From the NCBI GenBank assembly GCA_021014325.1, contig CM037461.1, forward strand, positions 10,135,501 to 10,199,500: a DNA stretch of 64,000 bases. Direction: 5' to 3'. Positions 10,756 to 26,300 of the stretch are shown one piece after another. The translations under genes were made by a program, and so were the position numbers. Origin of the DNA: Plazaster borealis. Its lineage: Eukaryota > Echinodermata > Asteroidea > Forcipulatida > Labidiasteridae. The first letter of the stretch is position 1. Each line of letters begins with the position of its first letter. Below the pieces are notes generated by a model. The model was not told where the DNA came from, made no database searches, and saw only the letters and a program-made list of their open reading frames with translations.

Positions 10756-11460
10756 AACATGGTGAGTCTATGGGGGAAAATCACCATTGGGGTCACCATG
10801 GGGTTTTATTGACACAATGGTGTGAGACATGGTGAGTCTATGGGGGAAAAATCACCATTGGGATCACCATGGGGTTTTATTGACACAATGGTGTGAGACA
10901 TAGTGAGTCTATGGGGGAAAAGAATCACCATTGGGATCACCATGGGGTTTTATTGACACAATGGTGTGAGACATGGTGAGTCTATGGGGGAAAAGAAACA
11001 CCATTGGGATCACCATGGGGTTTTATTGACACAATGGTGTGAAACATGGTGAGTCTATGGGGGAAAATCACCATTGGGATCACCATGGGGTTTTATTGAC
11101 ACAATGGTGTGAGACATGGTGAGTCTATGGGGGAAAAATCACCATTGGGATCACCATGGGGTTTTATTGACACAATGGTTTGAAACATGGTGAGTCTATG
11201 GTGGAAAAATCACCATTGGGATCACCATGTTTTTTTTATTGACACAATGGTGTGAGACATGGTGAGTCTATGGGGGAAAAGAATAACCATTGGGATCACC
11301 ATGGGGTTTTATTGACACAATGGTGTGAAACATGGTGAGTCTATGGTGGAAAAATCACCATTGGGATCACCATGGGGTTTTATTGACACAATGGTGTGAG
11401 ACATGGTGAGTCTATGGGGGAAAAAATCACCATTGGGATCACCATGGGGTTTATTGACAA

Positions 11461-14400
11461 TGGTGTGTGACATGGTGAGTCTATGCTGGAAAAATCACCA
11501 TTGGGATCACCATGTTTTTTTATTGACACAATGGTGTGAGACATGGTGAGTCTATGGGGGAAAAGAATAACCATTGGGATCACCATGGGGGTTTATTGAC
11601 ACAATGGTGTGAAACATGGTGAGTCTATGGGGGAAAAATCACCATTGGGATCACCATGGGGTTTTACTGACACAATGGTGTGTGGCATGGTGAGTCTATG
11701 GGGGAAAAGAATCACCATTGGGATCACCATGGGGTTTTATTGACACTATTGTGTAACATGGTGAGTCTATGGGGAAAAAATCACCATTGGGATCACCATG
11801 GGGTTTTATTGACACAATGGTGTGAGACATGGTGAGTCTATGGGGGAAAAAATTACCATTGGGATCACCATGGGGTTTTATTGACACAACGGTGTGTGGC
11901 AAGGTGAGTCTATGGGGGAAAAGAATCACCATTGGGATCACCATGGGGTTTTATTGACACAATGGTTTGAAACATGGTGAGTCTATGGGGGAAAAGAATC
12001 ACCATTGGGATCACCATGGGGTTTTATTGACACAATGGTTTGAAACATGGTGAGTCTATGGGGGAAAAATCACCATTGGGATCACCATGGGGTTTTACTG
12101 ACACAATGGTGTCAGACATGGTGAGTCTATGGGGGAAAAAATCACCATTGGGATCACCATGGGGTTTTATTGACACAATGGTGTGTGACATGGTGAGTCT
12201 ATGGTCGAAAAATCACCATTGGGATCACCATGGTTTTTTTTATTGACACAATGGTGTGAGACATGGTGAGTCTATGGGGGAAAAATCACCATTGGGATCA
12301 CCATGGGGTTTTATTGACACAATGGTGTGAGACACGGTGAGTCTATGGGGGAAAAGAATAACCATTGGGATCACCATGGGGTTTTATTGACACAATGGTG
12401 TGAGACATGCTGAGTCTATGGGGGAAAAGAATAACCATTGGGATCACCATGGGGTTTTATTGACACAATGGTGTGAAACATGGTGAGTCTATGGGGAAAA
12501 ATCACCATTGGGATCACCATGGGGTTTTATTGACACAATGGTGTGTGGCAAGGTGAGTCTGTGGGGGAAAAGAATCACCATTGGAATCACCATGGGGTTT
12601 TATTGACACAATGGTTTGAAACATGGTGAGTCTATGGGGGAAAAAATCACCCTTGGGAGCACCATGGGGTTTTACTGACACAATCAATGGTGTGTGGCAT
12701 GGTGAGTCTATGGGGGAAAAATCACCATTGGGATCACCATGGGGTTTTATTGACACAATGGTGTGAGACATGGTGAGTCTATGGGGGAAAAGAATCACCA
12801 TTGGGATCACCATGGGGTTTTATTGACACAATGGTGTGAAACATGGTAAGTCTATGGGGGAAAAATCACCATTGGGATCACCATGGGGTTTTACTGACAC
12901 AATGGTGTGTGGCATGGTGGGTCTATGGGGGAAAAGAATCACCATTGGGAACACCATGGGGTTTTATTGACACAATGGTGTGAAACATGGTGAGTCTATG
13001 GGGGAAAAAATCACCATTGGGATCACCAAGAGGTTTTATTGACACAATGGTGTGAGACATGGGGAGTCTTAGGGGGAAAAATCACCAATGGGATCACCAT
13101 GGGGTTTTATTGACACAATGGTATAAGACATGGTGAGTCTATGGGGGAAAAGAATCACCATTGGGATCACCATGGGGTTTTATTGACACAATGGTGTGAA
13201 ACATGGTAAGTATATGGGGGAAAAATCACCATTGGGATCACCATGGGGTTTTACCGACACAATGGTGTGTTGCATGGTGGGTCTATGGGGGAAAAGAATC
13301 ACCATTGGGATCACCATGGGGTTTTATTGACACAATGGTGTGAAACATGGTGAGTCTATGGGGGAAAAATCACCATTGGGATCACCATGGGGTTTTATTG
13401 ACACAATGGTGTGAAACATGGTGAGTCTATGGTGGAAAAATCACCATTGGGATCACCATGGGGTTTTATTGACACAATGGTGTGAGACATGGTGAGTCTA
13501 TGGGGGAAAAATCACCATTGGGATCACCATGGGGTTTATTGACACAATGGTGTGTGACATGGTGAGTCTATGTTGGAAAAATCACCATTGGGATCACCAT
13601 GGGGTTTTACCGACACAATGGTGTGTTGCATGGTGGGTCTATGGGGGAAAAGAATCACCATTGGGATCACCATGGGGTTTTATTGACACAATGGTGTGAA
13701 ACATGGTGAGTCTATGGGGGAAAAAGTCACCATTGGGATCACCATGGGGTTTTATTGACACAATGGTGTGAGACATGGGGAGTCTTAGGGGGAAAAATCA
13801 CCAATGGGATCACCATGGGGTTTTAGTGACACAATGGTGTGAGACATGGTGAGTCTATGGGGGAAAAGAATCACCATTGGGATCACCATGGGGTTTTATT
13901 GACACAATGGTTTGAAACATGATGAGTCTATGGGGGGAAAAATCACCATTGGGATCACCATGGGGTTTTACTGACACAGTGGTGTGTGGCATGGTGAGTC
14001 TATGGGGGAAAAAATCACCATTGGGATCACCATGGGGTTTTATTGACACAATGGTGTGAGACATGGTGAGTCTATGGTGGAAAAATCACCATTGGGATCA
14101 CGATGTTTTTTTTTATTGGCACAATGGTGTGAGACATGGTGAGTCTATGGGGGAAAAGAATCACCTCTGGGATCACCATGGGGTTTTATTGACACATTGG
14201 TGTGAAACATGGTGAGTCTATGGGGGAAAAATCACCATTGGGATCACCATGGGGTTTTGACACAATGGTGTGAGACATGGTGAGTCTATGGGGGAAAAGA
14301 ATCACCATTGGGATCACCATGGGGTTTTATTGACACAATGGTGTGAAACATGGTGAGTCTATGGGGGAAAAATCACCATTGGGATCACCATGGGGTTTTA

Positions 14401-17400
14401 TTGACCCAATGGTGTGAGACATGGTGAGTCTATGGGGGAAAAATCACCATTGGGATCACCATGGGGTTTTATTGACACAATTGTGTGAGACATAGTGAGT
14501 CTATGGGGGAAAAGAATCACCAATGGGATCACCATGGGGTTGTATTGACACAATGGTGTGAGACATGGTGAGTCTATGGGGGAAAAGAAACACCATTGGG
14601 ATCACCATGGGGTTTTATTGACACAATTGTGTGAAACATGGTGAGTCTATGGGGGAAAAATCACCATTGGGATCACCATGGGGTTTTATTGACACAATGG
14701 TGTGAGACATGGTGAGTCTATGGGGGAAAAATCACCATTGGGATCACCATGGGGTTTTATTGACACAATGGTTTGAAACATGGTGAGTCTATGGTGGAAA
14801 AATCACCATTGGGATCACCATGTTTTTTTTATTGACACAATGGTGTGAGACATGGTGAGTCTATGGGGGAAAAGAATAACCATTGGATCACCATGGGGTT
14901 TTATTGGCACAATGGTTTGAAACATGGTGAGTCTATGGTGGAAAAATCACCATTGGGATCACCATGGTTTTTTTTATTGACACAATGGTGTGAGACATGG
15001 TGAGTCTATGGGGGAAAAACACCATTGGGATCACCATGGGGTTTATTGACACAATGGTGTGTGACATGGTGAGTCTATGCTGGAAAAATCACCATTGGGA
15101 TCACCATGTTCTTTTATTGACACAATGGTGTGAGACATGGTGAGTCTATGGGGGAAAAGAATAACCATTGGGATCACCATGGGGGTTTATTGACACAATG
15201 GTGTGAAACATGGTGAGTCTATGGGGAAAAATCACCATTGGGATCACCATGGGGTTTTACTGACACAATGGTGTGTGGCATGGTGAGTCTATGGGGGAAA
15301 AGAATCACCATTGGGATCACCATGGGGTTTTATTGACACAATGGTGTGAGACATGGTGAGTCTATGGGGGAAAAAATTACCATTGGGATCACCATGGGGT
15401 TTTATTGACACAACGGTGTGTGGCAAGGTGAGTCTATGGGGGAAAAGAATCACCATTGGGATCACCATGGGGTTTTATTGACACAATGGTTTGAAACATG
15501 GTGAGTCTATGGGGGAAAAGAATCACCATTGGGATCACCATGGGGTTTTATTGACACAATGGTTTGAAACATGATGAGTCTATGGGGGAAAAATCACCAT
15601 TGGGATCACCATGGGGTTTTACTGACACAATGGTGTCAGACATGGTGAGTCTATGGGGGAAAAAATCACCATTGGGATCACCATGGGGTTTTATTGACAC
15701 AATGGTGTGTGACATGGTGAGTCTATGGTCGAAAAATCACCATTGGGATCACCGTGGTTTTTTTTATTGACACAATGGTGTGAGACATGGTGAGTCTATG
15801 GGGGAAAAAGCACCATTGGGATCACCATGGGGTTTTATTGACACAATGGTGTGAAACATGGTGAGTCTATGGGGGAAAAAATCACCATTGGGATCACCAT
15901 GGGGTTTTATTGACACAATGGTGTGAGACATGGTGAGTCTATGGGGGAAAAAATTACCATTGGGATCACCATGGTTTTTTTTTGACAATGGTGTGTGGCA
16001 AGGTGAGTCTATGGGGGAAAAGAATCACCATTGGGATCACCATGGGGTTTTATTGACACAATGGTTTGAAACATGGTGAGTCTATGGGGGGAAAAATCAC
16101 CCTTGGGAGCACCATGGGGTTTTATTGACACAATGGTGTGAGACATGGTGAGTCTATGGGGAAAAAAAATCACCATTGGGATTACCATGGGGTTTTATTG
16201 ACACAATGGTGTGAGACATCGTGAGTCTATGGGGGAAAAGAATCACCATTGGGATCACCATGGGGTTTTATTGACACAATGGTTTGAAACATGATGAGTC
16301 TATGGGGGGAAAATCACCATTGGGATCACCATGGGGTTTTATTGACACAATGGTGTGTGGCATGGTGAGTCTATGGGGGAAAAATCACCATTGGGATCAC
16401 CATGGGGTTTTATTGACACAATGGTGTGAGACATGGTGAGTCTATGGGGGAAAAGAATCACCATTGGGATCACCATGGTTTTTTTTATTGACACAATGGT
16501 GTGAGACATGGTGAGTCTATGGGGGAAAAAGCACCATTGGGATCACCATGGGGTTTTATTGACACAATGGTGTGAGACATGGTGAGTCTATGGGGGAAAA
16601 GAATAACCATTGGGATCACCATGGGGTTATATTGACACAATGGTGTGAAACATGGTGAGTCTATGGGGGAAAAAATTACCATTGGGATCACCATGGGTTT
16701 TTTTTGACACAATGGTGTGTGGCAAGGTGAGTCTATGGGGGAAAAGAATCACCATTGGGATCACCATGGGGTTTTATTGACACAATGGTTTGAAACATGG
16801 TGAGTCTATGGGGGAAAAAATCACCCTTGGGAGCACCATGGGGTTTTATTGACACAATGGTGTGAGACATGGTGAGTCTATGGGGAAAAAAAATCACCAT
16901 TGGGATTACCATGGGGTTTTATTGACACAATGGTGTGAGACATCGTGAGTCTATGGGGGAAAAGAATCACCATTGGGATCACCATGGGGTTTTATTGACA
17001 CAATGGTTTGAAACATGATGAGTCTATGGGGGGAAAATCACCATTGGGATCACCATGGGGTTTTATTGACACAATCAATGGTGTGTGGCATGGTGAGTCT
17101 ATGGGGGAAAAATCACCATTGGGATCACCATGGGGTTTTATTGACACAATGGTGTGAGACATGGTGAGTCTATGGGGGAAAAGAATCACCATTGGGATCA
17201 CCATGGGGTTTTATTGACACAATGGTGTGAAACATGGTAAGTCTATGGGGGAAAAATCACCATTGGGATCACCATGGGGTTTTACTGACACAATGGTGTG
17301 TGGCATGGTGGGTCTATGGGGGAAAAATCACCAATGGGATCACCATGGGGTTTTATTGACACAATGGTATAAGACATGGTGAGTCTATGGGGGAAAAGAA

Positions 17401-20400
17401 TCACCATTGGGATCACCATGGGGTTTTATTGACACAATGGTGTGAAACATGGTAAGTATATGGGGGAAAAATCACCATTGGGATCACCATGGGGTTTTAC
17501 CGACACAATGGTGTGTTGCATGGTGGGTCTATGGGGGAAAAGAATCACCATTGGGATCACCATGGGGTTTTATTGACACAATGGTGTGAAACATGGTGAG
17601 TCTATGGGGGAAAAAATCACCATTGGGATCACCATGGGGTTTTATTGACACAATGGTGTGAGACATGGGGAGTCTTAGGGGGAAAAATCACCAATGGGAT
17701 CACCATGGGGTTTTAGTGACACAATGGTGTGAGACATGGTGAGTCTATGGGGGAAAAGAATCACCATTGGGATCACCATGGGGTTTTATTGACACAATGG
17801 TTTGAAACATGATGAGTCTATGGGGGGAAAAATCACCATTGGGATCACCATGGGGTTTTACTGACACAATGGTGTGTGGCATGGTGAGTCTATGGGGGAA
17901 AAAATCACCATTGGGATCACCATGGGGTTTTACTGACACAATGGTGTGTGGCATGGTGAGTCTATGGTGGAAAAATCACCATTGGGATCACGATGTTTTT
18001 TTATTGGCACAATGGTGTGAGACATGGTGAGTCTGTGGGGGAAAAGAATCACCTCTGGGATCACCATGGGGTTTTATTGACACATTGGTGTGAAACATGG
18101 TGAGTCTATGGGGGAAAAATCACCATTGGGATCACCATGGGGTTTTGACACAATGGTGTGAGACATGGTGAGTCTATGGGGGAAAAGAATCACCATTGGG
18201 ATCACCATGGGGTTTTATTGACACAATGGTGTGAAACATGGTGAGTCTATGGGGAAAAATCACCATTGGGATCACCATGGGGTTTTATTGACACAATGGT
18301 GTGAGACATGGTGAGTCTATGGGGGAAAAATTACCATTGGGATCACCATGGGGTTTTATTGACACAATGGTGTGAGACATAGTGAGTCTATGGGGGAAAA
18401 GAATCACCATTGGGATCACCATGGGGTTTTATTGACACAATGGTGTGAGACATGGTGAGTCTATGGGGGAAAAGAAACACCATTGGGATCACCATGGGGT
18501 TTTATTGACACAATGGTGTGAAACATGGTGAGTCTATGGGGGAAAAATCACCATTGGGATCACCATGGGGTTTTATTGACACAATGGTGTGAGACATGGT
18601 GAGTCTATGGGGGAAAAATCACCATTGGGATCACCATGGGGTTTATTGACACAATGGTGTGTGACATGGTGAGTCTATGCTGGAAAAATCACCATTGGGA
18701 TCACCATGTTTTTTTATTGACACAATGGTGTGAGACATGGTGAGTCTATGGGGGAAAAGAATAACCATTGGGATCACCATGGGGGTTTATTGACACAATG
18801 GTGTGAAACATGGTGAGTCTATGGGGGAAAAATCACCATTGGGATCACCATGGGGTTTTACTGACACAATGGTGTGTGACATGGTGAGTCTATGGGGGAA
18901 AAGAATCACCATTGGGATCACCATGGGGCTTTATTGACACTATTGTGTAACATGGTGAGTCTATGGGGAAAAAATCACCATTGGGATCACCATGGGGTTT
19001 TATTAACACAATGGTGTGAGACATGGTGAGTCTATGGGGGAAAAAATTACCATTGGGATCACCATGGGGTTTTATTGACACAACGGTGTGTGGCAAGGTG
19101 AGTCTATGGGGGAAAAGAATCACCATTGGGATCACCATGGGGTTTTATTGACACAATGGTTTGAAACATGGTGAGTCTATGGGGGAAAAGAATCACCATT
19201 GGGATCACCATGGGGTTTTATTGACACAATGGTTTGAAACATGATGAGTCTATGGGGGAAAAATCACCATTGGGATCACCATGGGGTTTTACTGACACAA
19301 TGGTGTCAGACATGGTGAGTCTATGGGGGAAAAAATCACCATTGGGATCACCATGGGGTTTTATTGACACAATGGTGTGTGACATGGTGAGTCTATGGTC
19401 GAAAAATCACCATTGGGATCACCATGGTTTTTTTTATTGACACAATAGTGTGAGACATGGTGAGTCTATGGGGGAAAAAGCACCATTGGGATCACCATGG
19501 GGTTTTATTAAAAAACAATGGTGTGAGACATGGTGAGTCTATGGGAGAAAAGAATAACCATTGGGATCACCATGGGGTTTTATTGACACAATGGTGTGAA
19601 ACATGGTGAGTCTATGGGGGAAAAATCACCATTGGGATCACCATGGGGTTTTATTGACACAATGGTGTGAAACATGGTGAGTCTATGGGGGAAAAATCAC
19701 CATTGGGATCACCATGGGGTTTTATTGACACAATGGTGTGAGACATGGTGAATCTATGGGGGAAAAAATTACCATTGGGATCACCATGGGGTTTTATTGA
19801 CACAATGGTGTGTGGCAAGGTGAGTCTATGGGGGAAAAAATCACCATTGGGATCACCATGGGGTTTTATTGACACAATGGTTTGAAACATGGTGAGTCTA
19901 TGGGGGAAAAAATCACCCTTGGGAGCACCATGGGGTTTTATTGACACAATGGTGTGAGACATGGTGAGTCTATGGGGAAAAAAATTCACCATTGGGATTA
20001 CCATGGGGTTTTATTGACACAATGGTGTGAGACATGGTGAGTCTATGGGGGAAAAGAATCACCATTGGGATCACTATGGGGTTTTATTGACACAATGGTT
20101 TGAAACATGATGAGTCTATGGGGGGAAAATCACCATTGGGATCACCATGGGGTTTTATTGACACAATGGTGTGAAACATGGTAAGTATATGGGGGAAAAA
20201 TCACCATTGGGATCACCATGGGGTTTTACCGACACAATGGTGTGTTGCATGGTGGGTCTATGGGGGAAAAGAATCACCATTGGGATCACCATGGGGTTTT
20301 ATTGACACAATGGTGTGAAACATGGTGAGTCTATGGGGGAAAAAATCACCATTGGGATCACCATGGGGTTTTATTGACACAATGGTGTGAAACATGGTGA

Positions 20401-20930
20401 GTCTATGGTGGAAAAATCACCATTGGGATCACCATGGGGTTTTATTGACACAATGGTGTGAGACATGGTGAGTCTATGGGGGAAAAATCACCATTGGGAT
20501 CACCATGGGGTTTATTGACACAATGGTGTGTGACATGGTGAGTCTATGCTGGAAAAATCACCATTGGGATCACCATGTTTTTTTATTGACACAATGGTGT
20601 GAGACATGGTGAGTCTATGGGGGAAAAGAATAACCATTGGGATCACCATGGGGGTTTATTGACACAATGGTGTGAAACATGGTGAGTCTATGGGGAAAAA
20701 TCACCATTGGGATCACCATGGGGTTTTACTGACACAATGGTGTGTGGCATGGTGAGTCTATGGGGGAAAAGAATCACCATTGGGATCACCATGGGGTTTT
20801 ACTGACACAATGGTGTCAGACATGGTGAGTCTATGGGGGAAAAAATCACCATTGGGATCACCATGGGGTTTTATTGACACAATGGTGTGTGACATGGTGA
20901 GTCTATGGTCGAAAAATCACCATTGGGATC
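11461..20930. repeat. Higher-order blocks of about 3.6 kb in the left part of the array
   Basis: Rare variants recur in sets. CTATGCTGGAAAA is at 11481, 15075, 18675 and 20544 (spacings 3594, 3600, 1869). ATGGTCGAAAA is at 12201, 15725, 19395 and 20905. TTACCGACAC is at 13251, 17497 and 20225, with another near 13600. CCTTGGGAGCACC is at 12651, 16101, 16824 and 19917. Spacings differ between markers, so blocks of 1.5 to 4.2 kb were copied and then edited by deletion or insertion. Confidence 0.75.
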
Positions 20931-23389
20931 TCCATTGTTTTTTTTATTGACACAATGGTTTGAGACATGGTTAGTCTATGGGGAAAAAGAACCATTGGGA
21001 TCACCATGGGGTTTTATTAACAAACAATGGTGTGAGACATGGTGAGTCTATGGGAGAAAATAACCATTGGGATCACCTTGGGTTTTTATTGACACAATGG
21101 TGTGTGGCATGGTGAGTCTATGGGGAAAAGAATCACCATTGGGATCACCATGGGGTTTTATTGACACAATGGTGTGAAACATGGTGAGTCTATGGGGGAA
21201 AAAATCACCATTGGGATCACCATGGGGTTTTATTGACACAATGGTGTGAGACATGGTGAGTCTATGGGGGATAAAATCACCATTGGGATCACCATGGGGT
21301 TTTATTAACACGATGGTGTGTGGTATGGTGAGTCTATGGGGGAAAAATCACCATTGGGATCACCATGGGGTTTTACTGAAATGGTGTGAGACATGGTGAG
21401 TCTATGGGGGAAAAACCACCATTGGGATCACCATGGGGTTTTATTGACACAATGGTGTGAGACATGGTGAGTCTATGGGGGAAAAGAATCACCATTGGGA
21501 TCACCATGGGGTTTTATTGACACATTGGTGTGAAACATGGTGAGTCTATGGGGGAAAAATCACCATTGGGATCACCATTGGGTTTTATTGACACAATGGT
21601 GTGAGACATGGTGAGTCTATGGGGAAAAATCACCATTGGGATCACCATGGGGATTTATTGACACAATGGTGTGAAACATGGTGAGTCTATGGGGAAAAAT
21701 CACCATTGGGATCACCATGGGGTTTTATTGACACAATGGTGTGAAACATGGTGAGTCTATGGGGAAAAATCACCATTGGGATCACCATGGGGATTTATTG
21801 ACACAATGGTGTGAAACAAAGTGAGTCTATGGGGAAAAAATCACCATTGGGATCACCATGGGGTTTTATTGACACAATGGTGTGAAACATGGTAAGTCTA
21901 TGGGGGAAAAATCACCATTGGGATCACCATGGGGTTTTATTGACACAATGGTGTGAAACATGGTGAGTCTATGGGGAAAAAATCACCATTGGGATCACCA
22001 TGGGGTTTTATTGACACAATGGTGTGAGACATTGTGAGTCTATGGGGGAAAAGAATAACCATTGGGATCACCATGGGGTTTATTGACACAATGGTGTGTG
22101 ACATGGTTGAGTCTATGGTGGAAAAATCATCATTGGGATCACCATGTTTTTTTATTGGCACAATGGTGTGAGACATGGTGAGTCTATGGGGGAAAATCAC
22201 CATTGGGATCACCATGGGGTTTTATTGACACAATGGTGTGAGACATGGTGAGTCTATGGGGGAAAAGAATAACCATTGGGATCACCATGGGGTTTTATTG
22301 ACACAATGGTGTGAAACATGGTGAGTCTTAGGGGGAAAAATCACCAATGGGATCACCATGGGGTTTTAGTGACACAATGGTGTGAGACATGGTGAGTCTA
22401 TGGGGGAAAAATCACCATTGGGATCACCATGGGGTTTTATTGACACAATGGTGTGAGACATAATGAGTCAATGGGGAAAAAATCACCATTGGGATCACCA
22501 TGGGGTTTTACTGACACAATGGTGTGTGTCATGGTGAGTCTATGGGGAAAAAATCACCATTGGGATCACCATGGGGTTTTATTGACACAATGGTGTGAGA
22601 CATGGTGAGTCTATGGGGGAAAATCACCATTGGGATCACCATGGGGTTTTATTGACACAATGGTGTGAGACATGGTGAGTCTATGGGGGAAAAGAATCAC
22701 CATTGGGATCACCATGGGGTTTTATTGACACAATGGTGTGAAACATGGTGAGTCTATGGGGGAAAAATCACCATTGGGATCACCATGGGGTTTTATTGAC
22801 ACAATGGTGTGAAACATGGTGAGTCTACTGTGGAAAGAATCACCCTTTGGATAACCATGGGGTTTTATTGACACAATGGTGTGAGACATGGTGAGTCTAT
22901 GCGGGAAAAATCACCATTGGGATCACCATGGGGTTTTATTGACACAATGGTGTGAGACATGGTGAGTCTATGGGGGAAAAGAATCACCATTGGGATCACC
23001 ATGGGGTTTTATTGACACATTGGTGTGAAACATGGTGAGTCTATGGGGGAAAAATCACCATTGGGATCACCATTGGGTTTTATTGACACAATGGTGTGAG
23101 ACATGGTGAGTCTATGGGGTCATAACCACCATTGGGATCACCATGGGGTTTTATTGACACAATGGTGTGAGACATGGTGAGTCTATGGGGGAAAAGAATC
23201 ACCATTGGGATCACCATGGGGTTTTATTGACACATTGGTGTGAAACATGGTGAGTCTATGGGGGAAAAATCACCATTGGGATCACCATGGGGTTTTATTG
23301 ACACAATGGTGTGAGACATGGTGAGTCTATGGGGAAAAAATCACCATTTGGATCACCATGGGGTTTTATTGACACAATGGTGTGAGACA

Positions 23390-26300
23390 TGGTGAGTCTT
23401 ACGGGGAAAAGAATCACCATTGGGATCACCATGGGGTTTTATTGACACATTGGTGTGAAACATGGTGAGTCTATGGGGGAAAAAATCACCATTGGGATCA
23501 TCAAGGGGTGTTATTGACACAATGGTGTGAGACATGGTGAGTCTATGGGGAAAAATCACCATTGGGATTACCATGGGGTTTTATTGACACAATGGTGTGA
23601 GACATGGTGAGTCTATGGGGAAAAGAATCACCATTGGGATCACCATGGGGTTTTATTGACACATTGGTGTGAGACATGGTGAGTCTATGGGGGAAAAGGA
23701 TCACCATTGGGATCACCATGGGGTTTTATTGACACAATGGTGTGAAACATGGTGAGTCTATGGGGAAAAATCACCATTGGGATCACCATGGGGTTTTATT
23801 GACACAATGGTGTGAGACATGGTGAGTCTATGGGGGAAAAGAATAACCACTGGGATCACCATGGGGTTTTATTGACACAATGGTGTGAGACATGGTGAGT
23901 CTATGGGGGAAAGAATCACCATTGGGATCACCATGGGGATTTATTGACACAATGGTGTGTGGCATGGTGAGTCTATGGGGGAAAAAATCACCATTTGGAT
24001 CGCCATGGGGTTTTAATGACACAATGGTGTGAAACATGGTGAGTCTATGGGGGAAAAATCACCATTGGGATCACCATGGGGTTTTATTGACACAATGGTG
24101 TGAGACATGGTGAGTCTATGGGGGATAAAATCACCATTGGGATCACCATGGGGTTTTATTGACACAATGGTGTGAAACATGGTGAGTCTATGGGGGAAAA
24201 ATCACCATTGGGATCACCATGGGGTTTTATTGACACAATGGTGTGAGACATGGTGAGTCTATGGGGAAAAAATCACCATTTGGATCACCATGGGGTTTTA
24301 TTGACACAATGGTGTGAGACATGGTGAGTCTTACGGGGAAAAGAATCACCATTGGGATCACCATGGGGTTTTATTGACACATTGGTGTGAAACATGGTGA
24401 GTCTATGGGGAAAAATCACCATTTGGATCACCATGGGGTTTTATTGACACAATGGTGTGAGACATGGTGAGTCTTACGGGGAAAAGAATCACCATTGGGA
24501 TCACCATGGGGTTTTATTGACACAATGGTGTGAAACATGGTGAGTCTATGGGGGAAAAAATCACCATTGGGATCACCATGGGGTTTTATTGACACAATGG
24601 TGTGAAACATGGTGAGTCTATGGGGGAAAAATCACCATTGGGATCACCATGGGGTTTTATTGACACAATGGTGTGAGACATGGTGAGTCTATGGGGAAAA
24701 ATCACCATTGGGATCACCATGGGGTTTTATTGACACAATGGTGTGAGACATGGTGAGTATATCGGAAAAAATCACCATTGGGATCACCATGGGGTTTTAT
24801 TGACACAATGGTGTGAGACATGGTGAGTCTATGGGGGAAAAGAATCACCATTGGGATCACCATGGGGTTTTATTGACACAATGGTGTGAAACATGGTGAG
24901 TCTATGGGGGAAAAATCACCATTGGGATCACCATGGGGTTTTATTGACACAATGGTGTGAAACATGGTGAGTCTATGGGGAAAAATCACCATTGGGATCA
25001 CCATGGGGTTTTATTGACACAATGGTGTGAGACATGGTGAGTCTATGGGGGAAAATTCACCATTGGGATCACCATGGGGTTTTATTGACACAATGGTGTG
25101 AGACATGGTGAGTCTATGGGGAAAAAATCACCATTTGGATCACCATGGGGTTTTATTGACACAATGGTGTGAGACATGGTGAGTCTATGGGGAAAAAATC
25201 ACCATTGGGATCACCATGGGGTTTTATTGACACAATTGTGTGAGACATGGTGAGTCTATGGGGGAAAAAATCACCATTGGGATCACCATGGGGTTTTATT
25301 GACACACTGGTGTGAGACATGGTGAGTCTATGGGGGAAAATTCACCATTGGGATCACCATGGGGTTTTATTGACACAATGGTGTGAGACACGGTGAGTCT
25401 ATGGGGAAAAATCACCATTTGGATCACCATGGGGTTTTATTGACACAATGGTGTGAAACATGGTGAGTCTATGGGGAAAAATCACCATTGGGATCACCAT
25501 GGGGTTTTATTGACACAATGGTGTGAGACATGGTGAGTCTATGGGGGAAAGAATCACCATTGGGATCACCATGGGGTTTTATTGACACATTGGTGTGAAA
25601 CATGGTGAGTCTATGGGGGAAAAATCACCATTGGGATCACCATGGGGTTTTACTGACACAATGGTGTGTGGCATGGTGAGTCTATGGGGAAAAGAATCAC
25701 CATTGGGATCACCATGGGGTTTTATTGACACAATGGTGTGAAACATGGTGAGTCTATGGGGGAAAAAATCACCATTGGGATCACCATGGGGTTTTATTGA
25801 CACAATGGTGTGAGACATGGTGAGTCTATGGGGGAAAAATCACCATTGGGATCACCATGGGGTTTTATTGACACAATGGTGTGAGACATGGTGAGTCTAT
25901 GGGGGAAAAAGCACCATTGGGATCACCATGGGGTTTTATTGACACAATGGTGTGAAACATGGTGAGTCTATGGGGGAAAAATCACCATTGGGATCACCAT
26001 GGGGTTTTATTGACACAATGGTGTGAAACATGGTGAGTCTATGGGGGAAAAATCACCATTGGGATCACCATGGGGTTTTATTGACACAATGGTGTGAGAC
26101 ATGGTGAGTCTATGGGGGAAAAAATCACCATTGGGATCACCATGGGGTTTTATTGACACAATGGTGTGAGACATGGTGAGTCTATGGGGGAAAAAATCAC
26201 CATTGGGATCACCATGGGGTTTTATTGACACAATGGTGTGAGACATGGTGAGTCTATGGGGAAAAGAATCACCATTGGGATCACCATGGGGTTTTATTGA

